48,952 bases of DNA, from contig CANPYS010000012.1 in NCBI GenBank assembly GCA_947588655.1, forward strand, positions 1 through 48,952, in the 5' to 3' direction. Below the pieces are notes generated by a model that was not told the DNA's origin, did not search any database, and saw nothing but the letters and a program-made list of their open reading frames with translations. Shown piece after piece: positions 27,715 through 38,238 of the stretch; within the stretch, counting starts at the first letter, position 1; every line of letters starts with the position of its first letter. This stretch comes from an uncultured Alphaproteobacteria bacterium (GTDB lineage Bacteria > Pseudomonadota > Alphaproteobacteria > RF32 > CAG-239). The position numbers and the translations under genes are program-made.

Positions 27715-29892
27715 ATGAGCCGGATTGTCGGGGTGCTTCTGCCCCTGCCTTTTCAAGATGTTTTTGATTACACCGCCAATGATGATGTTTCATTGGGGCA
27801 AATTGTGCGCGTGCCCTTTGGGCGCGAATCGCAGGTGGGCGTGGTGTGGAAAATCGGGCAATCTTCCAAGCTTGAAAAATCTAAAATCAAACCCGTGACC
27901 GAAGTTTTGCAACTGCCGCCTTTAAGCCAAAAGCTTATGAAACTTGTGGAATTTGTGGCGTCTTATAATATGGCCTTTTTGGGATTGGTGCTTAAAATGG
28001 TGCTTTGCGCTAAAAACGTTTTTGATGACCCGAAAGTTGAGGTTCTTTATAAGCTTACCAGCAAAACGCTCCAAGATGCCAAGCTCAAAAACTCGGACGC
28101 ACGGTGGCGCGTGATTGAGCTTTTGCGCCATGGACCTTATTCACGGGTGGAAATTGCCAAAGGTGCCGGCGTTTCACAAAGCGTGATTAAAACCCTGATT
28201 GATGCAGGGCTTTTAGAGCCTTTTCATCAGCCAAAACGCAAAAAATCAGAAGTGCCGAAATTTTCTTTCACGCAAGTAAACTTAACCGATGAGCAAAGAC
28301 AAGCCGCCGACTATCTTTGCGCCAAATGCGACACAGGCTTTAGCGTGACGCTTTTGGACGGTGTGACCGGTTCGGGCAAGACGGAAGTTTATTTTGAGGC
28401 GGTTGAAAAAGTTTTGCGCGCCGGCAAGCAAGCCTTGATTTTGGTGCCTGAAATTTCATTGACAACACAGTGGTTGGAGCGTTTTCAAAAACGTTTCGGC
28501 GTGTTGCCGGCACAATGGCATTCGGCGCTTGGCAATAACGAGCGCGCCGAAACATGGAAAGCCGTTTTTGAAAACCGCATACAAGCGGTTGTCGGCGCGA
28601 GATCCGCGCTCTTTCTTCCTTATGCCGATTTGGGGCTTATTATTGTTGATGAAAGTCATGATCATTCGTTTAAGCAAGAAGACGTGGTTAATTATCAGGC
28701 GCGGGATATGGCGGTTGTGCGCGCCAAGTTTGAAAATATCCCGATTATCCTTTCCACCGCCACGCCTGATTTGGAAACAACCGTTAATGTGGAACAAGGC
28801 AAATATGACACGGTTGTTTTGAAGAATCGGTTTGCCGCCGCTAAATTGCCCGAAATCAATATTGTGGATTTAAAGAAAGATAAGCCCGTTAAAGGCGATT
28901 GGGGTGTTTCGTGGCTTTCGCCAACACTTGTAAAGGCTTTGGCAGAAAACCTTGAAAAAGGCGAGCAATCTATGCTCTTTTTAAACCGCCGCGGTTATGC
29001 ACCACTGATGATTTGCCGTGATTGTGGGCACAGAATTCAATGTCCACATTGTAGCGCGTGGCTGACAGAACACCGCGCCTCGGGGCGGCTTGTCTGCCAC
29101 CATTGTGGCTATTTTATTCCAACGCCCAAAACCTGCCCTGAATGTCATTCCGAAACAGGCCTAACCGCTTGTGGCCCTGGGGTGGAGCGTATTGCCGAGG
29201 AAGTCCGCGGGCGTTTCCCGAAAGCGCGGGTTGAGGTGCTTTCAAGCGATACGGCTTATTCCTTTGCGGAAGTTTCTGCCGCTATTGAACGTATGGAAAA
29301 CCGCGAAACGGATATTTTAATCGGCACACAGATTTTGGCCAAGGGGCATCATTTTCCGGCGTTGACGCTTGTAGGCATTGTAGATGCCGATTTAGGTCTG
29401 ATGGGCTCTGATTTGCGCGCGGCGGAGCGGACGTTTCAGCTTTTGTCGCAAGTTTCAGGGCGCGCCGGACGCGCTTCTCAAAAAGGTGTGGTTTATCTGC
29501 AAACACTCCAACCTGAAAACCCTGTTTTGCAAGCGCTGATTAAAAATGATCGCGAACGTTTTCAAACCCTTGAAAAGCAGGCGCGTCAACGCCTTGCGCT
29601 ACCGCCTTTCGGGCGCTTGGCGGCGCTGATTGTTTCAGGGACAAATGCGCATGCCACCGAAAAAGTGGCGCAAGCTTTAGCCAAATGCGCTCCTTACGGT
29701 AATGGGTGCGATGTTTTAGGCCCCGCACCGGCACCGATTTATATGTTGCGTGGAAAATTCAGATACCGCTTGCTTTTAAAAACTCAAAAGACTATAAATA
29801 TACAAGCGGTGGTCAAAAAGTGGCTTTCTATGGTCAATGTGCCAAACGCTGTGCGCGTGGAAGCCGATATTGACCCCTACTCGTTTATGTGA
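27715..29892 (+). CDS. priA: Primosomal protein N' (replication restart helicase PriA)
   Basis: A 725-aa DNA helicase that recognises stalled forks and reloads the replisome. The N-terminal 3'-DNA-binding region is followed by the helicase core with Walker A GVTGSGKTEVYF (near residue 220), Walker B IIVDESHD, and STATPDLET. The zinc-binding insertion has paired cysteines (CRDCGHRIQCPHC and CHHCGYF...CPEC). Downstream motifs ILIGTQILAKGHHFP and LLSQVSGRAGR complete the core. ATG 27715 has a near-perfect AAGGAGG. It is followed 15 bp later by atpH, an adjacency common in Alphaproteobacteria, and probably heads that transcript. Confidence 0.98.
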   Translation: MSRIVGVLLPLPFQDVFDYTANDDVSLGQIVRVPFGRESQVGVVWKIGQSSKLEKSKIKPVTEVLQLPPLSQKLMKLVEFVASYNMAFLGLVLKMVLCAKNVFDDPKVEVLYKLTSKTLQDAKLKNSDARWRVIELLRHGPYSRVEIAKGAGVSQSVIKTLIDAGLLEPFHQPKRKKSEVPKFSFTQVNLTDEQRQAADYLCAKCDTGFSVTLLDGVTGSGKTEVYFEAVEKVLRAGKQALILVPEISLTTQWLERFQKRFGVLPAQWHSALGNNERAETWKAVFENRIQAVVGARSALFLPYADLGLIIVDESHDHSFKQEDVVNYQARDMAVVRAKFENIPIILSTATPDLETTVNVEQGKYDTVVLKNRFAAAKLPEINIVDLKKDKPVKGDWGVSWLSPTLVKALAENLEKGEQSMLFLNRRGYAPLMICRDCGHRIQCPHCSAWLTEHRASGRLVCHHCGYFIPTPKTCPECHSETGLTACGPGVERIAEEVRGRFPKARVEVLSSDTAYSFAEVSAAIERMENRETDILIGTQILAKGHHFPALTLVGIVDADLGLMGSDLRAAERTFQLLSQVSGRAGRASQKGVVYLQTLQPENPVLQALIKNDRERFQTLEKQARQRLALPPFGRLAALIVSGTNAHATEKVAQALAKCAPYGNGCDVLGPAPAPIYMLRGKFRYRLLLKTQKTINIQAVVKKWLSMVNVPNAVRVEADIDPYSFM

Positions 29893-29907
29893 AAAGTAAG
29901 GCAAGGT

Positions 29908-30456
29908 ATGAAAAAAAATTCGCAATATGAAACAGCCCAAAAATATGCCAAAGCATTGTTTGATGCCGCACAAGCCAAGCAATGCACCGAAAAAGTGTTT
30001 CAAGATGTTGAAATGTTGCGGCAAAGCTTAAATGCCGAGCAAATCCGCCTTCTTTCAAATCCGCAATTTGAAGGCACGCTTTTAGATGAAACATTAGCTG
30101 AAATTAAGCAAAAGCTCAACCTTTCAGATACAACGCTTCATTTCTTAAAACTTTTAGCCTCGCGCAAGCAATTTTATGTGATTATGCAAATCTTTGATAT
30201 TTACACGCATATTTTTTACAAGGCGCAGGGCGTTATGGAAGTTTGTGTGCAAAGCGTGCGCAAGCTTTCAACACCGCAAGTGCAAAAATTGGAAAAAGGA
30301 CTTGAAAAAGCCCTTCAACAACGTATTCATATAACTTATATTCTTAATCCGAATATTTTGGGCGGGTTATCGTTGCAATACGGCGATATTCTCGTTGATG
30401 ACACCATACGCGGCAAATTAAACCAATTGGAAAAAATCATGAAAGGTCATGAATAA
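29908..30456 (+). CDS. atpH: ATP synthase F1 subunit delta
   Basis: A 182-aa peripheral-stalk subunit linking F1 to the b subunits. The N-terminal part matches the family (YAKALFDAAQAKQ) and the C-terminal part has LNPNILGGLSLQYGDILVDD, the usual GG element near the end. It is the first gene of the F1 cluster. The TAA stop directly abuts the ATG of atpA, so the two are translationally linked. Confidence 0.95.
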   Translation: MKKNSQYETAQKYAKALFDAAQAKQCTEKVFQDVEMLRQSLNAEQIRLLSNPQFEGTLLDETLAEIKQKLNLSDTTLHFLKLLASRKQFYVIMQIFDIYTHIFYKAQGVMEVCVQSVRKLSTPQVQKLEKGLEKALQQRIHITYILNPNILGGLSLQYGDILVDDTIRGKLNQLEKIMKGHE

Positions 30457-32007
30457 ATGTCTATCAAAACAGATGAAATAACCTCCATTTTACAAGAAAA
30501 AATAGCCCATTATAAACTTGAAACGGATATGCGCGAAGTTGGCTATGTTTTAAGCGTGGGCGACGGCATTGCGCAAGTTTATGGGCTTGATAATGTTCAG
30601 GCTAACGAAATGGTTGAGTTTGCCTCGGGCGTGAAAGGTATGGCCTTAAATTTGGAAGAAAACAGCGTTGGTGTCGTGATTTTTGGCTCTGATGAAAGCA
30701 TTAAGGAAGGCGATGTTGTCAAACGCACCGACCGCATTGTGAGCGTGCCTGTCGGCAAAGAGCTTTTGGGGCGAGTCGTGAATGCTTTGGGCGAACCGAT
30801 TGACGGCTTGGGCAAAATTGGGGCTAAACATTCAAGCTTTTCAGAAATTAAAGCCCCTGGCATTATTGAACGTCGTAGCGTGCATGAACCTATGCAAACC
30901 GGCTTAAAAATTATTGATTCGCTTATCCCAATCGGGCGCGGGCAACGCGAACTGATTATCGGGGATCGGCAAACCGGTAAAACTTCTATTATCTTAGATA
31001 CAATCATTAATCAAAAACGCTTAAACGATGCCGCTAAGTCCGAGCAGGAAAAGCTTTATTGCATTTATGTTGCTATTGGGCAAAAACGCTCTACCGTGGC
31101 GCAGGTTGTGAAAACGCTTAAAGATCACGGCGCGATGGATTATACCATTGTGGTGGCGGCAACTGCCTCCGAATCGGCGCCGTTGCAATTCATTGCCCCT
31201 TACTCGGGTTGCGCGATGGGCGAATATTTTCGTGATAATGGTATGCATGCGGTGATCTTTTATGACGATCTTTCAAAGCAAGCGACGGCTTATCGGCAAA
31301 TGTCTTTGTTGCTCCGCCGTCCGCCAGGGCGCGAAGCTTATCCGGGCGATGTCTTTTATCTGCACTCGCGTTTGTTGGAGCGCGCCGCCAAAATGGACGA
31401 TGCGCATGGCGCGGGCTCGCTTACGGCTTTGCCCGTGATTGAAACGCAGGCAGGCGACGTTTCCGCCTATATTCCAACGAATGTGATTTCCATTACAGAC
31501 GGACAAATTTTCTTGGAAACAAACCTCTTTTATCAGGGTGTGCGGCCTGCCGTCAATGTCGGTATTTCGGTTAGTCGTGTCGGTTCTGCCGCGCAAATTA
31601 AGGCGATGAAGCAGGTCTCAGGTTCTATGAAGCTTGATTTGGCACAATATCGCGAAATGGCTTCATTTGCTCAGTTTGCCTCTGATTTAGATGCCTCAAC
31701 GAAAAAACTTTTGGATCGTGGCGCAAGGCTAACCGAGCTTTTAAAGCAACCCGTTTATCATCCGATGCCTGTTGAAGACGAAGTTGTTGCTATTTTTGCA
31801 GGTGTCAAAGGCTTTTTGGACAAGATGCCAATTGCCGATATTAAGCATTTTGAGGCAGAATCTCTTGAAGTGCTTAAAGCAACGCATCCGGAATATCTTT
31901 CTGATATAAAAACCAAAAAGCTCATTTCTGATGACTTGGAAGAAAAGCTTAAAGCCTTTTTTGCCGAGCGTTTGGCTCAATATGAAGAAAACAAAAAGGC
32001 GGCATAA
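30457..32007 (+). CDS. atpA: ATP synthase F1 subunit alpha
   Basis: A 516-aa non-catalytic nucleotide-binding subunit of the F1 hexamer. The P-loop is [10 protein letters not shown] (near residue 170). The element [25 protein letters not shown] and the [13 protein letters not shown] segment are characteristic. Full length compared with the family. It overlaps atpG by one base (TAATG). Confidence 0.99.
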   Translation: MSIKTDEITSILQEKIAHYKLETDMREVGYVLSVGDGIAQVYGLDNVQANEMVEFASGVKGMALNLEENSVGVVIFGSDESIKEGDVVKRTDRIVSVPVGKELLGRVVNALGEPIDGLGKIGAKHSSFSEIKAPGIIERRSVHEPMQTGLKIIDSLIPIGRGQRELIIGDRQTGKTSIILDTIINQKRLNDAAKSEQEKLYCIYVAIGQKRSTVAQVVKTLKDHGAMDYTIVVAATASESAPLQFIAPYSGCAMGEYFRDNGMHAVIFYDDLSKQATAYRQMSLLLRRPPGREAYPGDVFYLHSRLLERAAKMDDAHGAGSLTALPVIETQAGDVSAYIPTNVISITDGQIFLETNLFYQGVRPAVNVGISVSRVGSAAQIKAMKQVSGSMKLDLAQYREMASFAQFASDLDASTKKLLDRGARLTELLKQPVYHPMPVEDEVVAIFAGVKGFLDKMPIADIKHFEAESLEVLKATHPEYLSDIKTKKLISDDLEEKLKAFFAERLAQYEENKKAA

Positions 32008-32909
32008 TGGCAGGGCTCAAGGAATTACGCAACCGCTTGGAAAGCATTAAGTCAACGCAGAAAATTACTTCCGCGATGAAGCTTGTTGCCGCCTCGCGTT
32101 TGCGGCGCGCGCAGCTTTTGCTTGATAAAAGCGTGATTTATTCCGATATGCTCTCAACCATTGTAAAACGCCTTGCCGCCACTATCAGAGAAGAAGAGGC
32201 TGAAAAAAACGTGCGCTATCTGTTGCCTTCGTTGGTGCGTCAGCCTCAAAATCCGAAGCGCTATCTCTTGGTTGTCTTTGCCTCGGATCGGGGGCTTTGC
32301 GGCAGTTATAACCAAAACGTGGGGCGCGCCGCCGTTCGTCGCGCCGATGCTCTGTTGAGCCAAGGCAAAGAAGTTGAAATTATTTGCTTTGGCAAAAAAG
32401 GTTTTCATATTTTAAAGCGCCGTCACGCTGATTTGGTTGTTGAAAATCTGCCCGCGCTAGAGCCTGATTTGAAAAACGAAACAGCTCTGATGCTTTTGGA
32501 AAAAATCAGGCATTATAACCCTGATATCTGCGAAGTTATTTATAGCTTTTTTTATTCTGCCTTAAGTCGCGAGATGAAAACGGAACAAGTGTTTCCCCTA
32601 CCCTTAAGCGTGTTGGAATCTGATGACGATGTTTCGCTTTTACGGGTGGGCAACGCTTATTACGATTATAAGCCTGATAAGTTTGAAATGCTTGACGCGC
32701 TTTTGCCTCAACTTCAGGCAAATATCATTTTCAGGACAATGATGAACGCTTTGGCATCTGAACACGGCGCGCGTATGGCCGCTATGGATAACGCCACCCG
32801 AAATGCCAAAGATATGATTAGTTCGCTCACGCTTAAATATAACAGTATTCGGCAATCCGCTATTACAACCGAATTGACCGAGATTATTTCCGGTGCTGAG
32901 GCACTTTAA
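32007..32909 (+). CDS. atpG: ATP synthase F1 subunit gamma
   Basis: A 300-aa rotor shaft subunit. The N-terminal coiled-coil helix has LKELRNRLESIKSTQKITSA and the C-terminal one has the conserved MAAMDNATRNAKDMI. The Rossmann-like middle has FASDRGLCGSYN. Length is normal. It is followed nine bases later by atpD. Confidence 0.98.
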   Translation: MAGLKELRNRLESIKSTQKITSAMKLVAASRLRRAQLLLDKSVIYSDMLSTIVKRLAATIREEEAEKNVRYLLPSLVRQPQNPKRYLLVVFASDRGLCGSYNQNVGRAAVRRADALLSQGKEVEIICFGKKGFHILKRRHADLVVENLPALEPDLKNETALMLLEKIRHYNPDICEVIYSFFYSALSREMKTEQVFPLPLSVLESDDDVSLLRVGNAYYDYKPDKFEMLDALLPQLQANIIFRTMMNALASEHGARMAAMDNATRNAKDMISSLTLKYNSIRQSAITTELTEIISGAEAL

Positions 32910-34379
<1,470 letters not shown>

Positions 34380-34410
34380 AGTTGGAAAGGCGTCTAGCTG
34401 GCACCTTTTG

Positions 34411-34752
34411 GGGAACATGTCTAATGGGCACCTAGAGCGATTTTTTGCTCAAAAGTGTCCTCACGTACCTCTTACGTACGCTGCGGTACTTTTGGGCTTA
34501 AAATCACTCTATCTGCACCACTTCTTGCTCGTAAGTTTTGCGATTAACGCAAAACTAACTCGCTTCGGTCACCGCTCTGTAACGCTTGCATCGGCGCTTA
34601 TCAGCGCCTCGCAACCTAACACTCGCGTGATGTCGCCTTGCAAACACCAATTACTTTTGGTGTTTGCAAGGCTCCACCCCTTTCCGCGGACTATGAGAAA
34701 AATAAGGATTTGTTTTTTATTCTTTTCTCCAATTTGGGGAATTGGGAATCTC
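34411..34752. repeat. Composite hairpin repeat, copy 1 (after atpD)
   Basis: Copy 1 of a composite element also found at 38669-39011 (near-complete) and 36427-36582 (partial). Contents in order: GGGAACATGTCTA...CCTAG; GAGC-GATTTTTT-GCTC; GTAC-containing stretches; AGTTTTGCG / CGCAAAACT inverted repeat; CTTGC...GGCGC-TTATCA-GCGCC...GCAAG-type nested palindrome; a perfect 16-bp stem with TTACTT loop at 34635-34672; then a stretch nearly identical to copy 2 that runs into the 3' end of the minus-strand gene at 34717. The 34380-34716 gap holds this repeat and no gene that I can support. Confidence 0.85.
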
Positions 34753-35922
34753 TGGCAAGGTTGTTGTGGCGGAAGTGGTTGGGTGATATGAAACACCTTT
34801 ATAAACCAATGTGTCCGTCAAGTTAGAGGCGGTGATTTCTATAGTTTCCGACCAAACCATGAGCCCTTCAAGCTGGAGAAGAACAGGATTTTGCGAGGTC
34901 CCTGACAATACCAAATTATACTTATGTTGCGCTTCATTTGTCATGCGCTCAGTAATGTTGAAAGAAACCCGGCTCCCTTCCTCAAAAAGATATTTTCCTT
35001 CTTTCGGCCCATAAGCAAAAAGTTTTTCTGCCGTTATGTTCGCCGTTGTTCCCTTAAATCTGAAAGGAGCCCCGTTAGAAAAAGCGTTTGCTTTCGTAAT
35101 ATTTATTTGGGCGTTTTCAAAAGTTAACTCTGAGTTCCAAAAAACACTTCCGTTAGGATTTGTGAAAGAGGCTGTCAAATTGGTACCCGCAAATTGAATT
35201 TTTGAGGATTTAAAAACATTACAATGTATGGAGTTAAGATTAATGTCAACTTTGTCTTTAAAAATAAAAGTTGCGTTATAGAAAGCTGCATTTTCTTGAT
35301 TTTCTGTCACTTGCGAATCATAAATTAAGGAAACATTTTCTAAGGAAACAATGTTGTCTTTGTTAGAACTGTTGATATAAACATGGTTATAGTGAGTCAC
35401 ACTGTCTTGATGATGCAGATTGATGTTTTTGAAAGCGGTGTTGTTTTCAACAGTTATGACTGTTTTATTTGCTTGATTCGCAAAAGTTGATAGCGTATGC
35501 CCGCTGCCATCAAGCGTGGTATTGGCAGCAAGCGTGAAGCCTTGGTTTTCAGGAATGGTGATGTCGTTTTTCATGGTTACAACTTTGCATTTACCGGAAC
35601 CTGCAAGGCTTGAAAGCGTGTCTGAATCCCAAGCTAAACAAGGTGTTTGGCAAAGTGTGTAACTTTTATCGCCTTTGCAGGTGGCAATATCCGCGCACCA
35701 AGCTGATTTGTCTGATTGCGTAAAGCCTAAAGTTTCGCAATTATAGCGAACACACTTTTTATATGATTGGTCGTAAGGACAAAGAATATAACCGTTTTTA
35801 TCACATTTTGGATTATCTTCTTTGGAATAATTTAATTCTTCACAAGTCGGTTGCTTTTCACAATTCAACGCCACCGCTTGTCCTGAAAACAAAATCATAA
35901 CTAAAAATAAAACGTACTTCAT
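34717..35922 (-). CDS. Secreted cysteine-rich/beta-helix protein (paralogue B)
   Basis: A 401-aa protein of unknown function. It has a signal peptide (MKYVLFLVMILFSGQAVA) and about 75 cysteine-rich residues closely matching paralogues A and C. From about residue 105 there is a pectate-lyase-like right-handed beta-helix: short strands rich in N, T, I and V with ITIPENQGFTLAANTTLDGSG, the kind of start seen in such folds. It ends EIPNSPNWRKE, shared with paralogue C (one residue differs). ATG 35922 has AAGGAGGAAAG. The 5' and 3' ends are near-identical at DNA level to paralogue C, while the middle has diverged. Surface or periplasmic location is inferred from the signal peptide and disulfide-prone head. 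Confidence 0.85.
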   Translation of the reverse strand: MKYVLFLVMILFSGQAVALNCEKQPTCEELNYSKEDNPKCDKNGYILCPYDQSYKKCVRYNCETLGFTQSDKSAWCADIATCKGDKSYTLCQTPCLAWDSDTLSSLAGSGKCKVVTMKNDITIPENQGFTLAANTTLDGSGHTLSTFANQANKTVITVENNTAFKNINLHHQDSVTHYNHVYINSSNKDNIVSLENVSLIYDSQVTENQENAAFYNATFIFKDKVDINLNSIHCNVFKSSKIQFAGTNLTASFTNPNGSVFWNSELTFENAQINITKANAFSNGAPFRFKGTTANITAEKLFAYGPKEGKYLFEEGSRVSFNITERMTNEAQHKYNLVLSGTSQNPVLLQLEGLMVWSETIEITASNLTDTLVYKGVSYHPTTSATTTLPEIPNSPNWRKE

Positions 35923-35944
35923 TCTTTCCTCCTTAAATTAAAAA

Positions 35945-36070
35945 GTTCTCCCATCCGAATCGTCATCCTGAAACGACCCCAAAAGTCAACCCAAAACGAC
36001 CCAAAATGTCATGCTGAACTTGTTTCAGCATCTCTTTTTATGAGCGCCCGAAACGAATTTGGGATGACGT
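35945..36070. repeat. Palindromic repeats upstream of paralogue B
   Basis: Contains, in reverse orientation, the elements seen at 1-104: CGTCATCCTGAAACGACC, and the ATGCTGAA / TTCAGCAT palindrome in the stretch ending near 36033. A GGATGACG-like piece follows near 36061. The arrangement relative to the cysteine-rich gene is the same as for paralogue A, so the repeat and gene seem to travel together. Confidence 0.7.
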
Positions 36071-36104
36071 TTTAGAGAGACTTTCCCTCTTTTGTTCTAG
36101 CCAA

Positions 36105-36229
36105 AGAAATGTGGAGAGTGGTGCAGATAAAGTCGTTTCAAAAGTGAGGAAAATTTGAGCGTACATAGACGTACGTGAATTTTCCGAACTTGAAGAAAAG
36201 GCTTTAGATGTGCCGCTATACACATTTCT
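36105..36229. repeat. Inverted-repeat element with internal GTAC palindrome
   Basis: AGAAATGTG (36105-36113) and CACATTTCT (36221-36229) bound a 125-bp segment containing CGTACATAGACGTACG. A piece reading ATCTGCACCACT on the minus strand recurs near 34512-34523 within the composite repeat. No convincing gene is present; the 64-aa open frame here shows no coding features. It looks like a short non-autonomous element. Confidence 0.45.
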
Positions 36230-36364
36230 CAAAAAAAGGTACGTTTAAATGCGCGTTTCATCAAGAAAATAACCTTTTGAAAAATCTCAAAAATTTTCCT
36301 TGACAAATTGTACATTTAAAGGTACGTTTTTTTGTGCATGTTTTATTGATAAGTTATTGATTTT
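36227..36364 (+). repeat. 138-bp module with inverted GTAC arms, copy 1
   Basis: Arms at 36231-36251 and 36313-36333 (21 bp each) are inverted repeats with two mismatches; both read A/T-run-GTAC-TTTAAATG in the paired orientation. Copy 2 lies at 40328-40466. A promoter-like TTGACA (36300-36305) with TACGTT (36323-36328) sits in the right part, reading plus. The end TGATAAGTTATTGATTTT is shared by both copies. Confidence 0.75.
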
Positions 36365-36426
36365 CTTGTTTTTTCTTTGTCATTCCGGACTTGTTTCGGA
36401 ATCTCATAAAAAGATGCTGAAATATT

Positions 36427-36582
36427 CTTGCTCATAAGTTTTGCGTTTATCGCAAAACTAACTCGCTTCGGTCACCGCTCTGTAACGCTTGCATCGGCGC
36501 TTATCAGCGCCTCGCAAGCTAACCCTCGCGTTATCTCGCTTTCAAAACACCAATTACTTTTGGTGTTTTTATAGGCTCTACA
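36427..36582. repeat. Composite hairpin repeat, copy 3 (partial)
   Basis: Lacks the left third of copies 1 and 2. It keeps CTTGCTCATAAGTTTTGCG, the nested GCTTGC / GCAAGC palindrome around GGCGC-TTATCA-GCGCC, and a hairpin at 36544-36569 (AAAACACCAA / TTGGTGTTTT, loop TTACTT). A palindrome ATTCCG...CGGAAT lies just upstream near 36384-36405. The 35923-36686 gap is filled by this and the neighbouring repeats, with no supported gene. Confidence 0.8.
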
Positions 36583-36623
36583 GCATGACGATTCGGATGT
36601 TTTTTACACTTGGATTCTTCGGC

Positions 36624-36670
36624 TTCTTGCTCATAGAACAGAGCTTACGAGCAAGAAGGACGTTTTTTTA
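36624..36670 (+). terminator. Terminator-like hairpin with T7 tail
   Basis: A 10-bp stem (CTTCTTGCTC / GAGCAAGAAG) with a 16-nt loop, followed by TTTTTTT at 36664-36670 on the plus strand. It is related in sequence to the CTCGTAAG...GAGCAA piece of the composite repeats. No plus-strand gene precedes it, so it may end a non-coding transcript or be part of the repeat family. It also lies just beyond the end of proS. Confidence 0.55.
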
Positions 36671-36686
36671 ATAAATAAAGCTATGG

Positions 36687-38204
36687 CTAATATGAACGCG
36701 CGTAAATCACATCAATTGTTGCCGGCTTGCCGGTTAAGAGGCAGGTGCCCTCTGTGCCGGACTGGTCAAAAGGCAGACAGCGGATGGTTATTTTCATATT
36801 TTTGAGCAATTGGTCGCTGTTTTCATCGCCACTCCATTTGCCACGCACAAAAGCCACTTTGCCTTGTTTGCCCTCTTCAATCCATTGGTTCGCCTCGGCA
36901 AAATACGTTTGAAAGGCCTCAGGCGTGGTAATATCAGTGCGAATGTTACTGAACAGGCGCGTTTGGGCGCGTTCAAACATAGTTTTTTGAATGTTTTGCA
37001 CACGCTCGGCCGCTGTTGCGCAAAATTCCGCACGCGGCGCAATCTGCTTGCCTTCCGGCGTACCTAACTTTAAGCGCTCTTTAATCATCACATTGCCGGC
37101 ATCGGCATCACGCTTGCCGATTTCAAGAATAATCGGCGCTCCTTTGCGCGTCCATTCCCAAAACTTATCCACGGAAGATTTATCGCGCCGGTCAATTTTA
37201 AGACGGAGCTTTTCGCCAAAAGGCGTTTGCGCGCTTAAATCTTGGCGAATCTCTTCAATATAAGCCATAACCGCCTCTTCATCCGCCGGATTTTTAATAA
37301 CCGGCACAATCACAATCTGATAAGGCGCAATCTTGGGTGGCACAATCATCCCTTCATCATCGGCATGAGTCATAATCAGACCACCGATTAAACGCGTGGA
37401 CACACCCCAAGAAGTGGTGTAAGCAAATTCCGGCTGATTTTGGCGATTAATGAAACTGATATTCGCCGATTTCGCAAAATTTTGCCCCAAGAAATGCGAT
37501 GTTCCGGCTTGTAAAGATTTGCCGTCTTGCATCATCGCTTCAATACAATAAGTATCAACCGCGCCGGGAAATTTATCATATTCGGGCTTGCGTCCCATAA
37601 TCACAGGCATAGCCAAACTTTCTTCACATAACTCGCGGTAAGCCTCAAGCATCAGCTTTGTTTCCGCTTCCGCTTCGGCGGCGGTGGCGTGCGCGGTGTG
37701 ACCTTCCTGCCACAAAAACTCCCGCGTGCGCAAAAACAGCCGCGGACGCATTTCCCAACGCACAACATTTGCCCATTGATTGATTAAAACCGGCAAGTCG
37801 CGGTAAGACTTAATCCACTTGGAAAAAGCATCGGCAATAATGGTTTCAGATGTCGGGCGGACAATTAAGGGCTCCTCAAGCTTGGAATCGGGGACAAGTT
37901 TGCCTTCATGCATTGACAGGCGCGAATGCGTCACCACCGCCATTTCTTTGGCAAAACCATCCACATGCTCGGCTTCTTTCCGGAAAAAAGAAAGCGGAAT
38001 AAACATCGGAAAATAGCAGTTCTCATGACCGGTTGATTTAATCTTTTCATCAAAAATATCACGAATGCGCTCCCAAATGCCGTAACCCCAAGGTTTAATG
38101 ACCATGCAACCGGGGGAAGACGAGTTTTCGGCCATATCGGCCTCGCTGACCACACATTGATACCATTCGGGATAATTTTCTTGGCGCGTTTTCTTTAAAG
38201 ACAT
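36687..38204 (-). CDS. proS: Prolyl-tRNA synthetase, archaeal/eukaryotic-like type
   Basis: A 505-aa class II synthetase that charges tRNA-Pro. Motif 2 and its surroundings are visible (VIRPTSETII-like PLIVRPTSETII, then VVRWEMRPRLFLRTREFLWQEGHTAHAT), and motif 3 region GGLIMTHADDEG. The anticodon-binding domain begins near residue 285. A C-terminal domain ends with TGKPATIDVIYARSY. The lack of an editing insertion in the middle and the C-terminal extension ending in tyrosine are features of the archaeal/eukaryotic-like form rather than the usual bacterial one. ATG 38204 has AAGGAGA. The gene lies, on the opposite strand, between atpD and atpC. Confidence 0.95.
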   Translation of the reverse strand: MSLKKTRQENYPEWYQCVVSEADMAENSSSPGCMVIKPWGYGIWERIRDIFDEKIKSTGHENCYFPMFIPLSFFRKEAEHVDGFAKEMAVVTHSRLSMHEGKLVPDSKLEEPLIVRPTSETIIADAFSKWIKSYRDLPVLINQWANVVRWEMRPRLFLRTREFLWQEGHTAHATAAEAEAETKLMLEAYRELCEESLAMPVIMGRKPEYDKFPGAVDTYCIEAMMQDGKSLQAGTSHFLGQNFAKSANISFINRQNQPEFAYTTSWGVSTRLIGGLIMTHADDEGMIVPPKIAPYQIVIVPVIKNPADEEAVMAYIEEIRQDLSAQTPFGEKLRLKIDRRDKSSVDKFWEWTRKGAPIILEIGKRDADAGNVMIKERLKLGTPEGKQIAPRAEFCATAAERVQNIQKTMFERAQTRLFSNIRTDITTPEAFQTYFAEANQWIEEGKQGKVAFVRGKWSGDENSDQLLKNMKITIRCLPFDQSGTEGTCLLTGKPATIDVIYARSY

Positions 38205-38238
38205 AAAGCTATTCTCCTTTTTTCATAAATAATGAAAC

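Noticed and set aside
34399-34429. Remnant of a second atpC gene after atpD
   Set aside because: 22 of 27 bases match the atpC end, but a related motif also occurs at 5469 away from any atp gene. A shared repeat explains it at least as well as a gene remnant.
34408-34791. Open frames through the composite repeat (both strands; similar frames at 38828-39137)
   Set aside because: They run through hairpins, overlap the real cysteine-rich genes and show no protein features; they are repeated only because the DNA is repeated.
36038-36232. A 64-aa minus-strand open frame
   Set aside because: Ser/Thr-rich composition, no start signal, and located in an inverted-repeat element.
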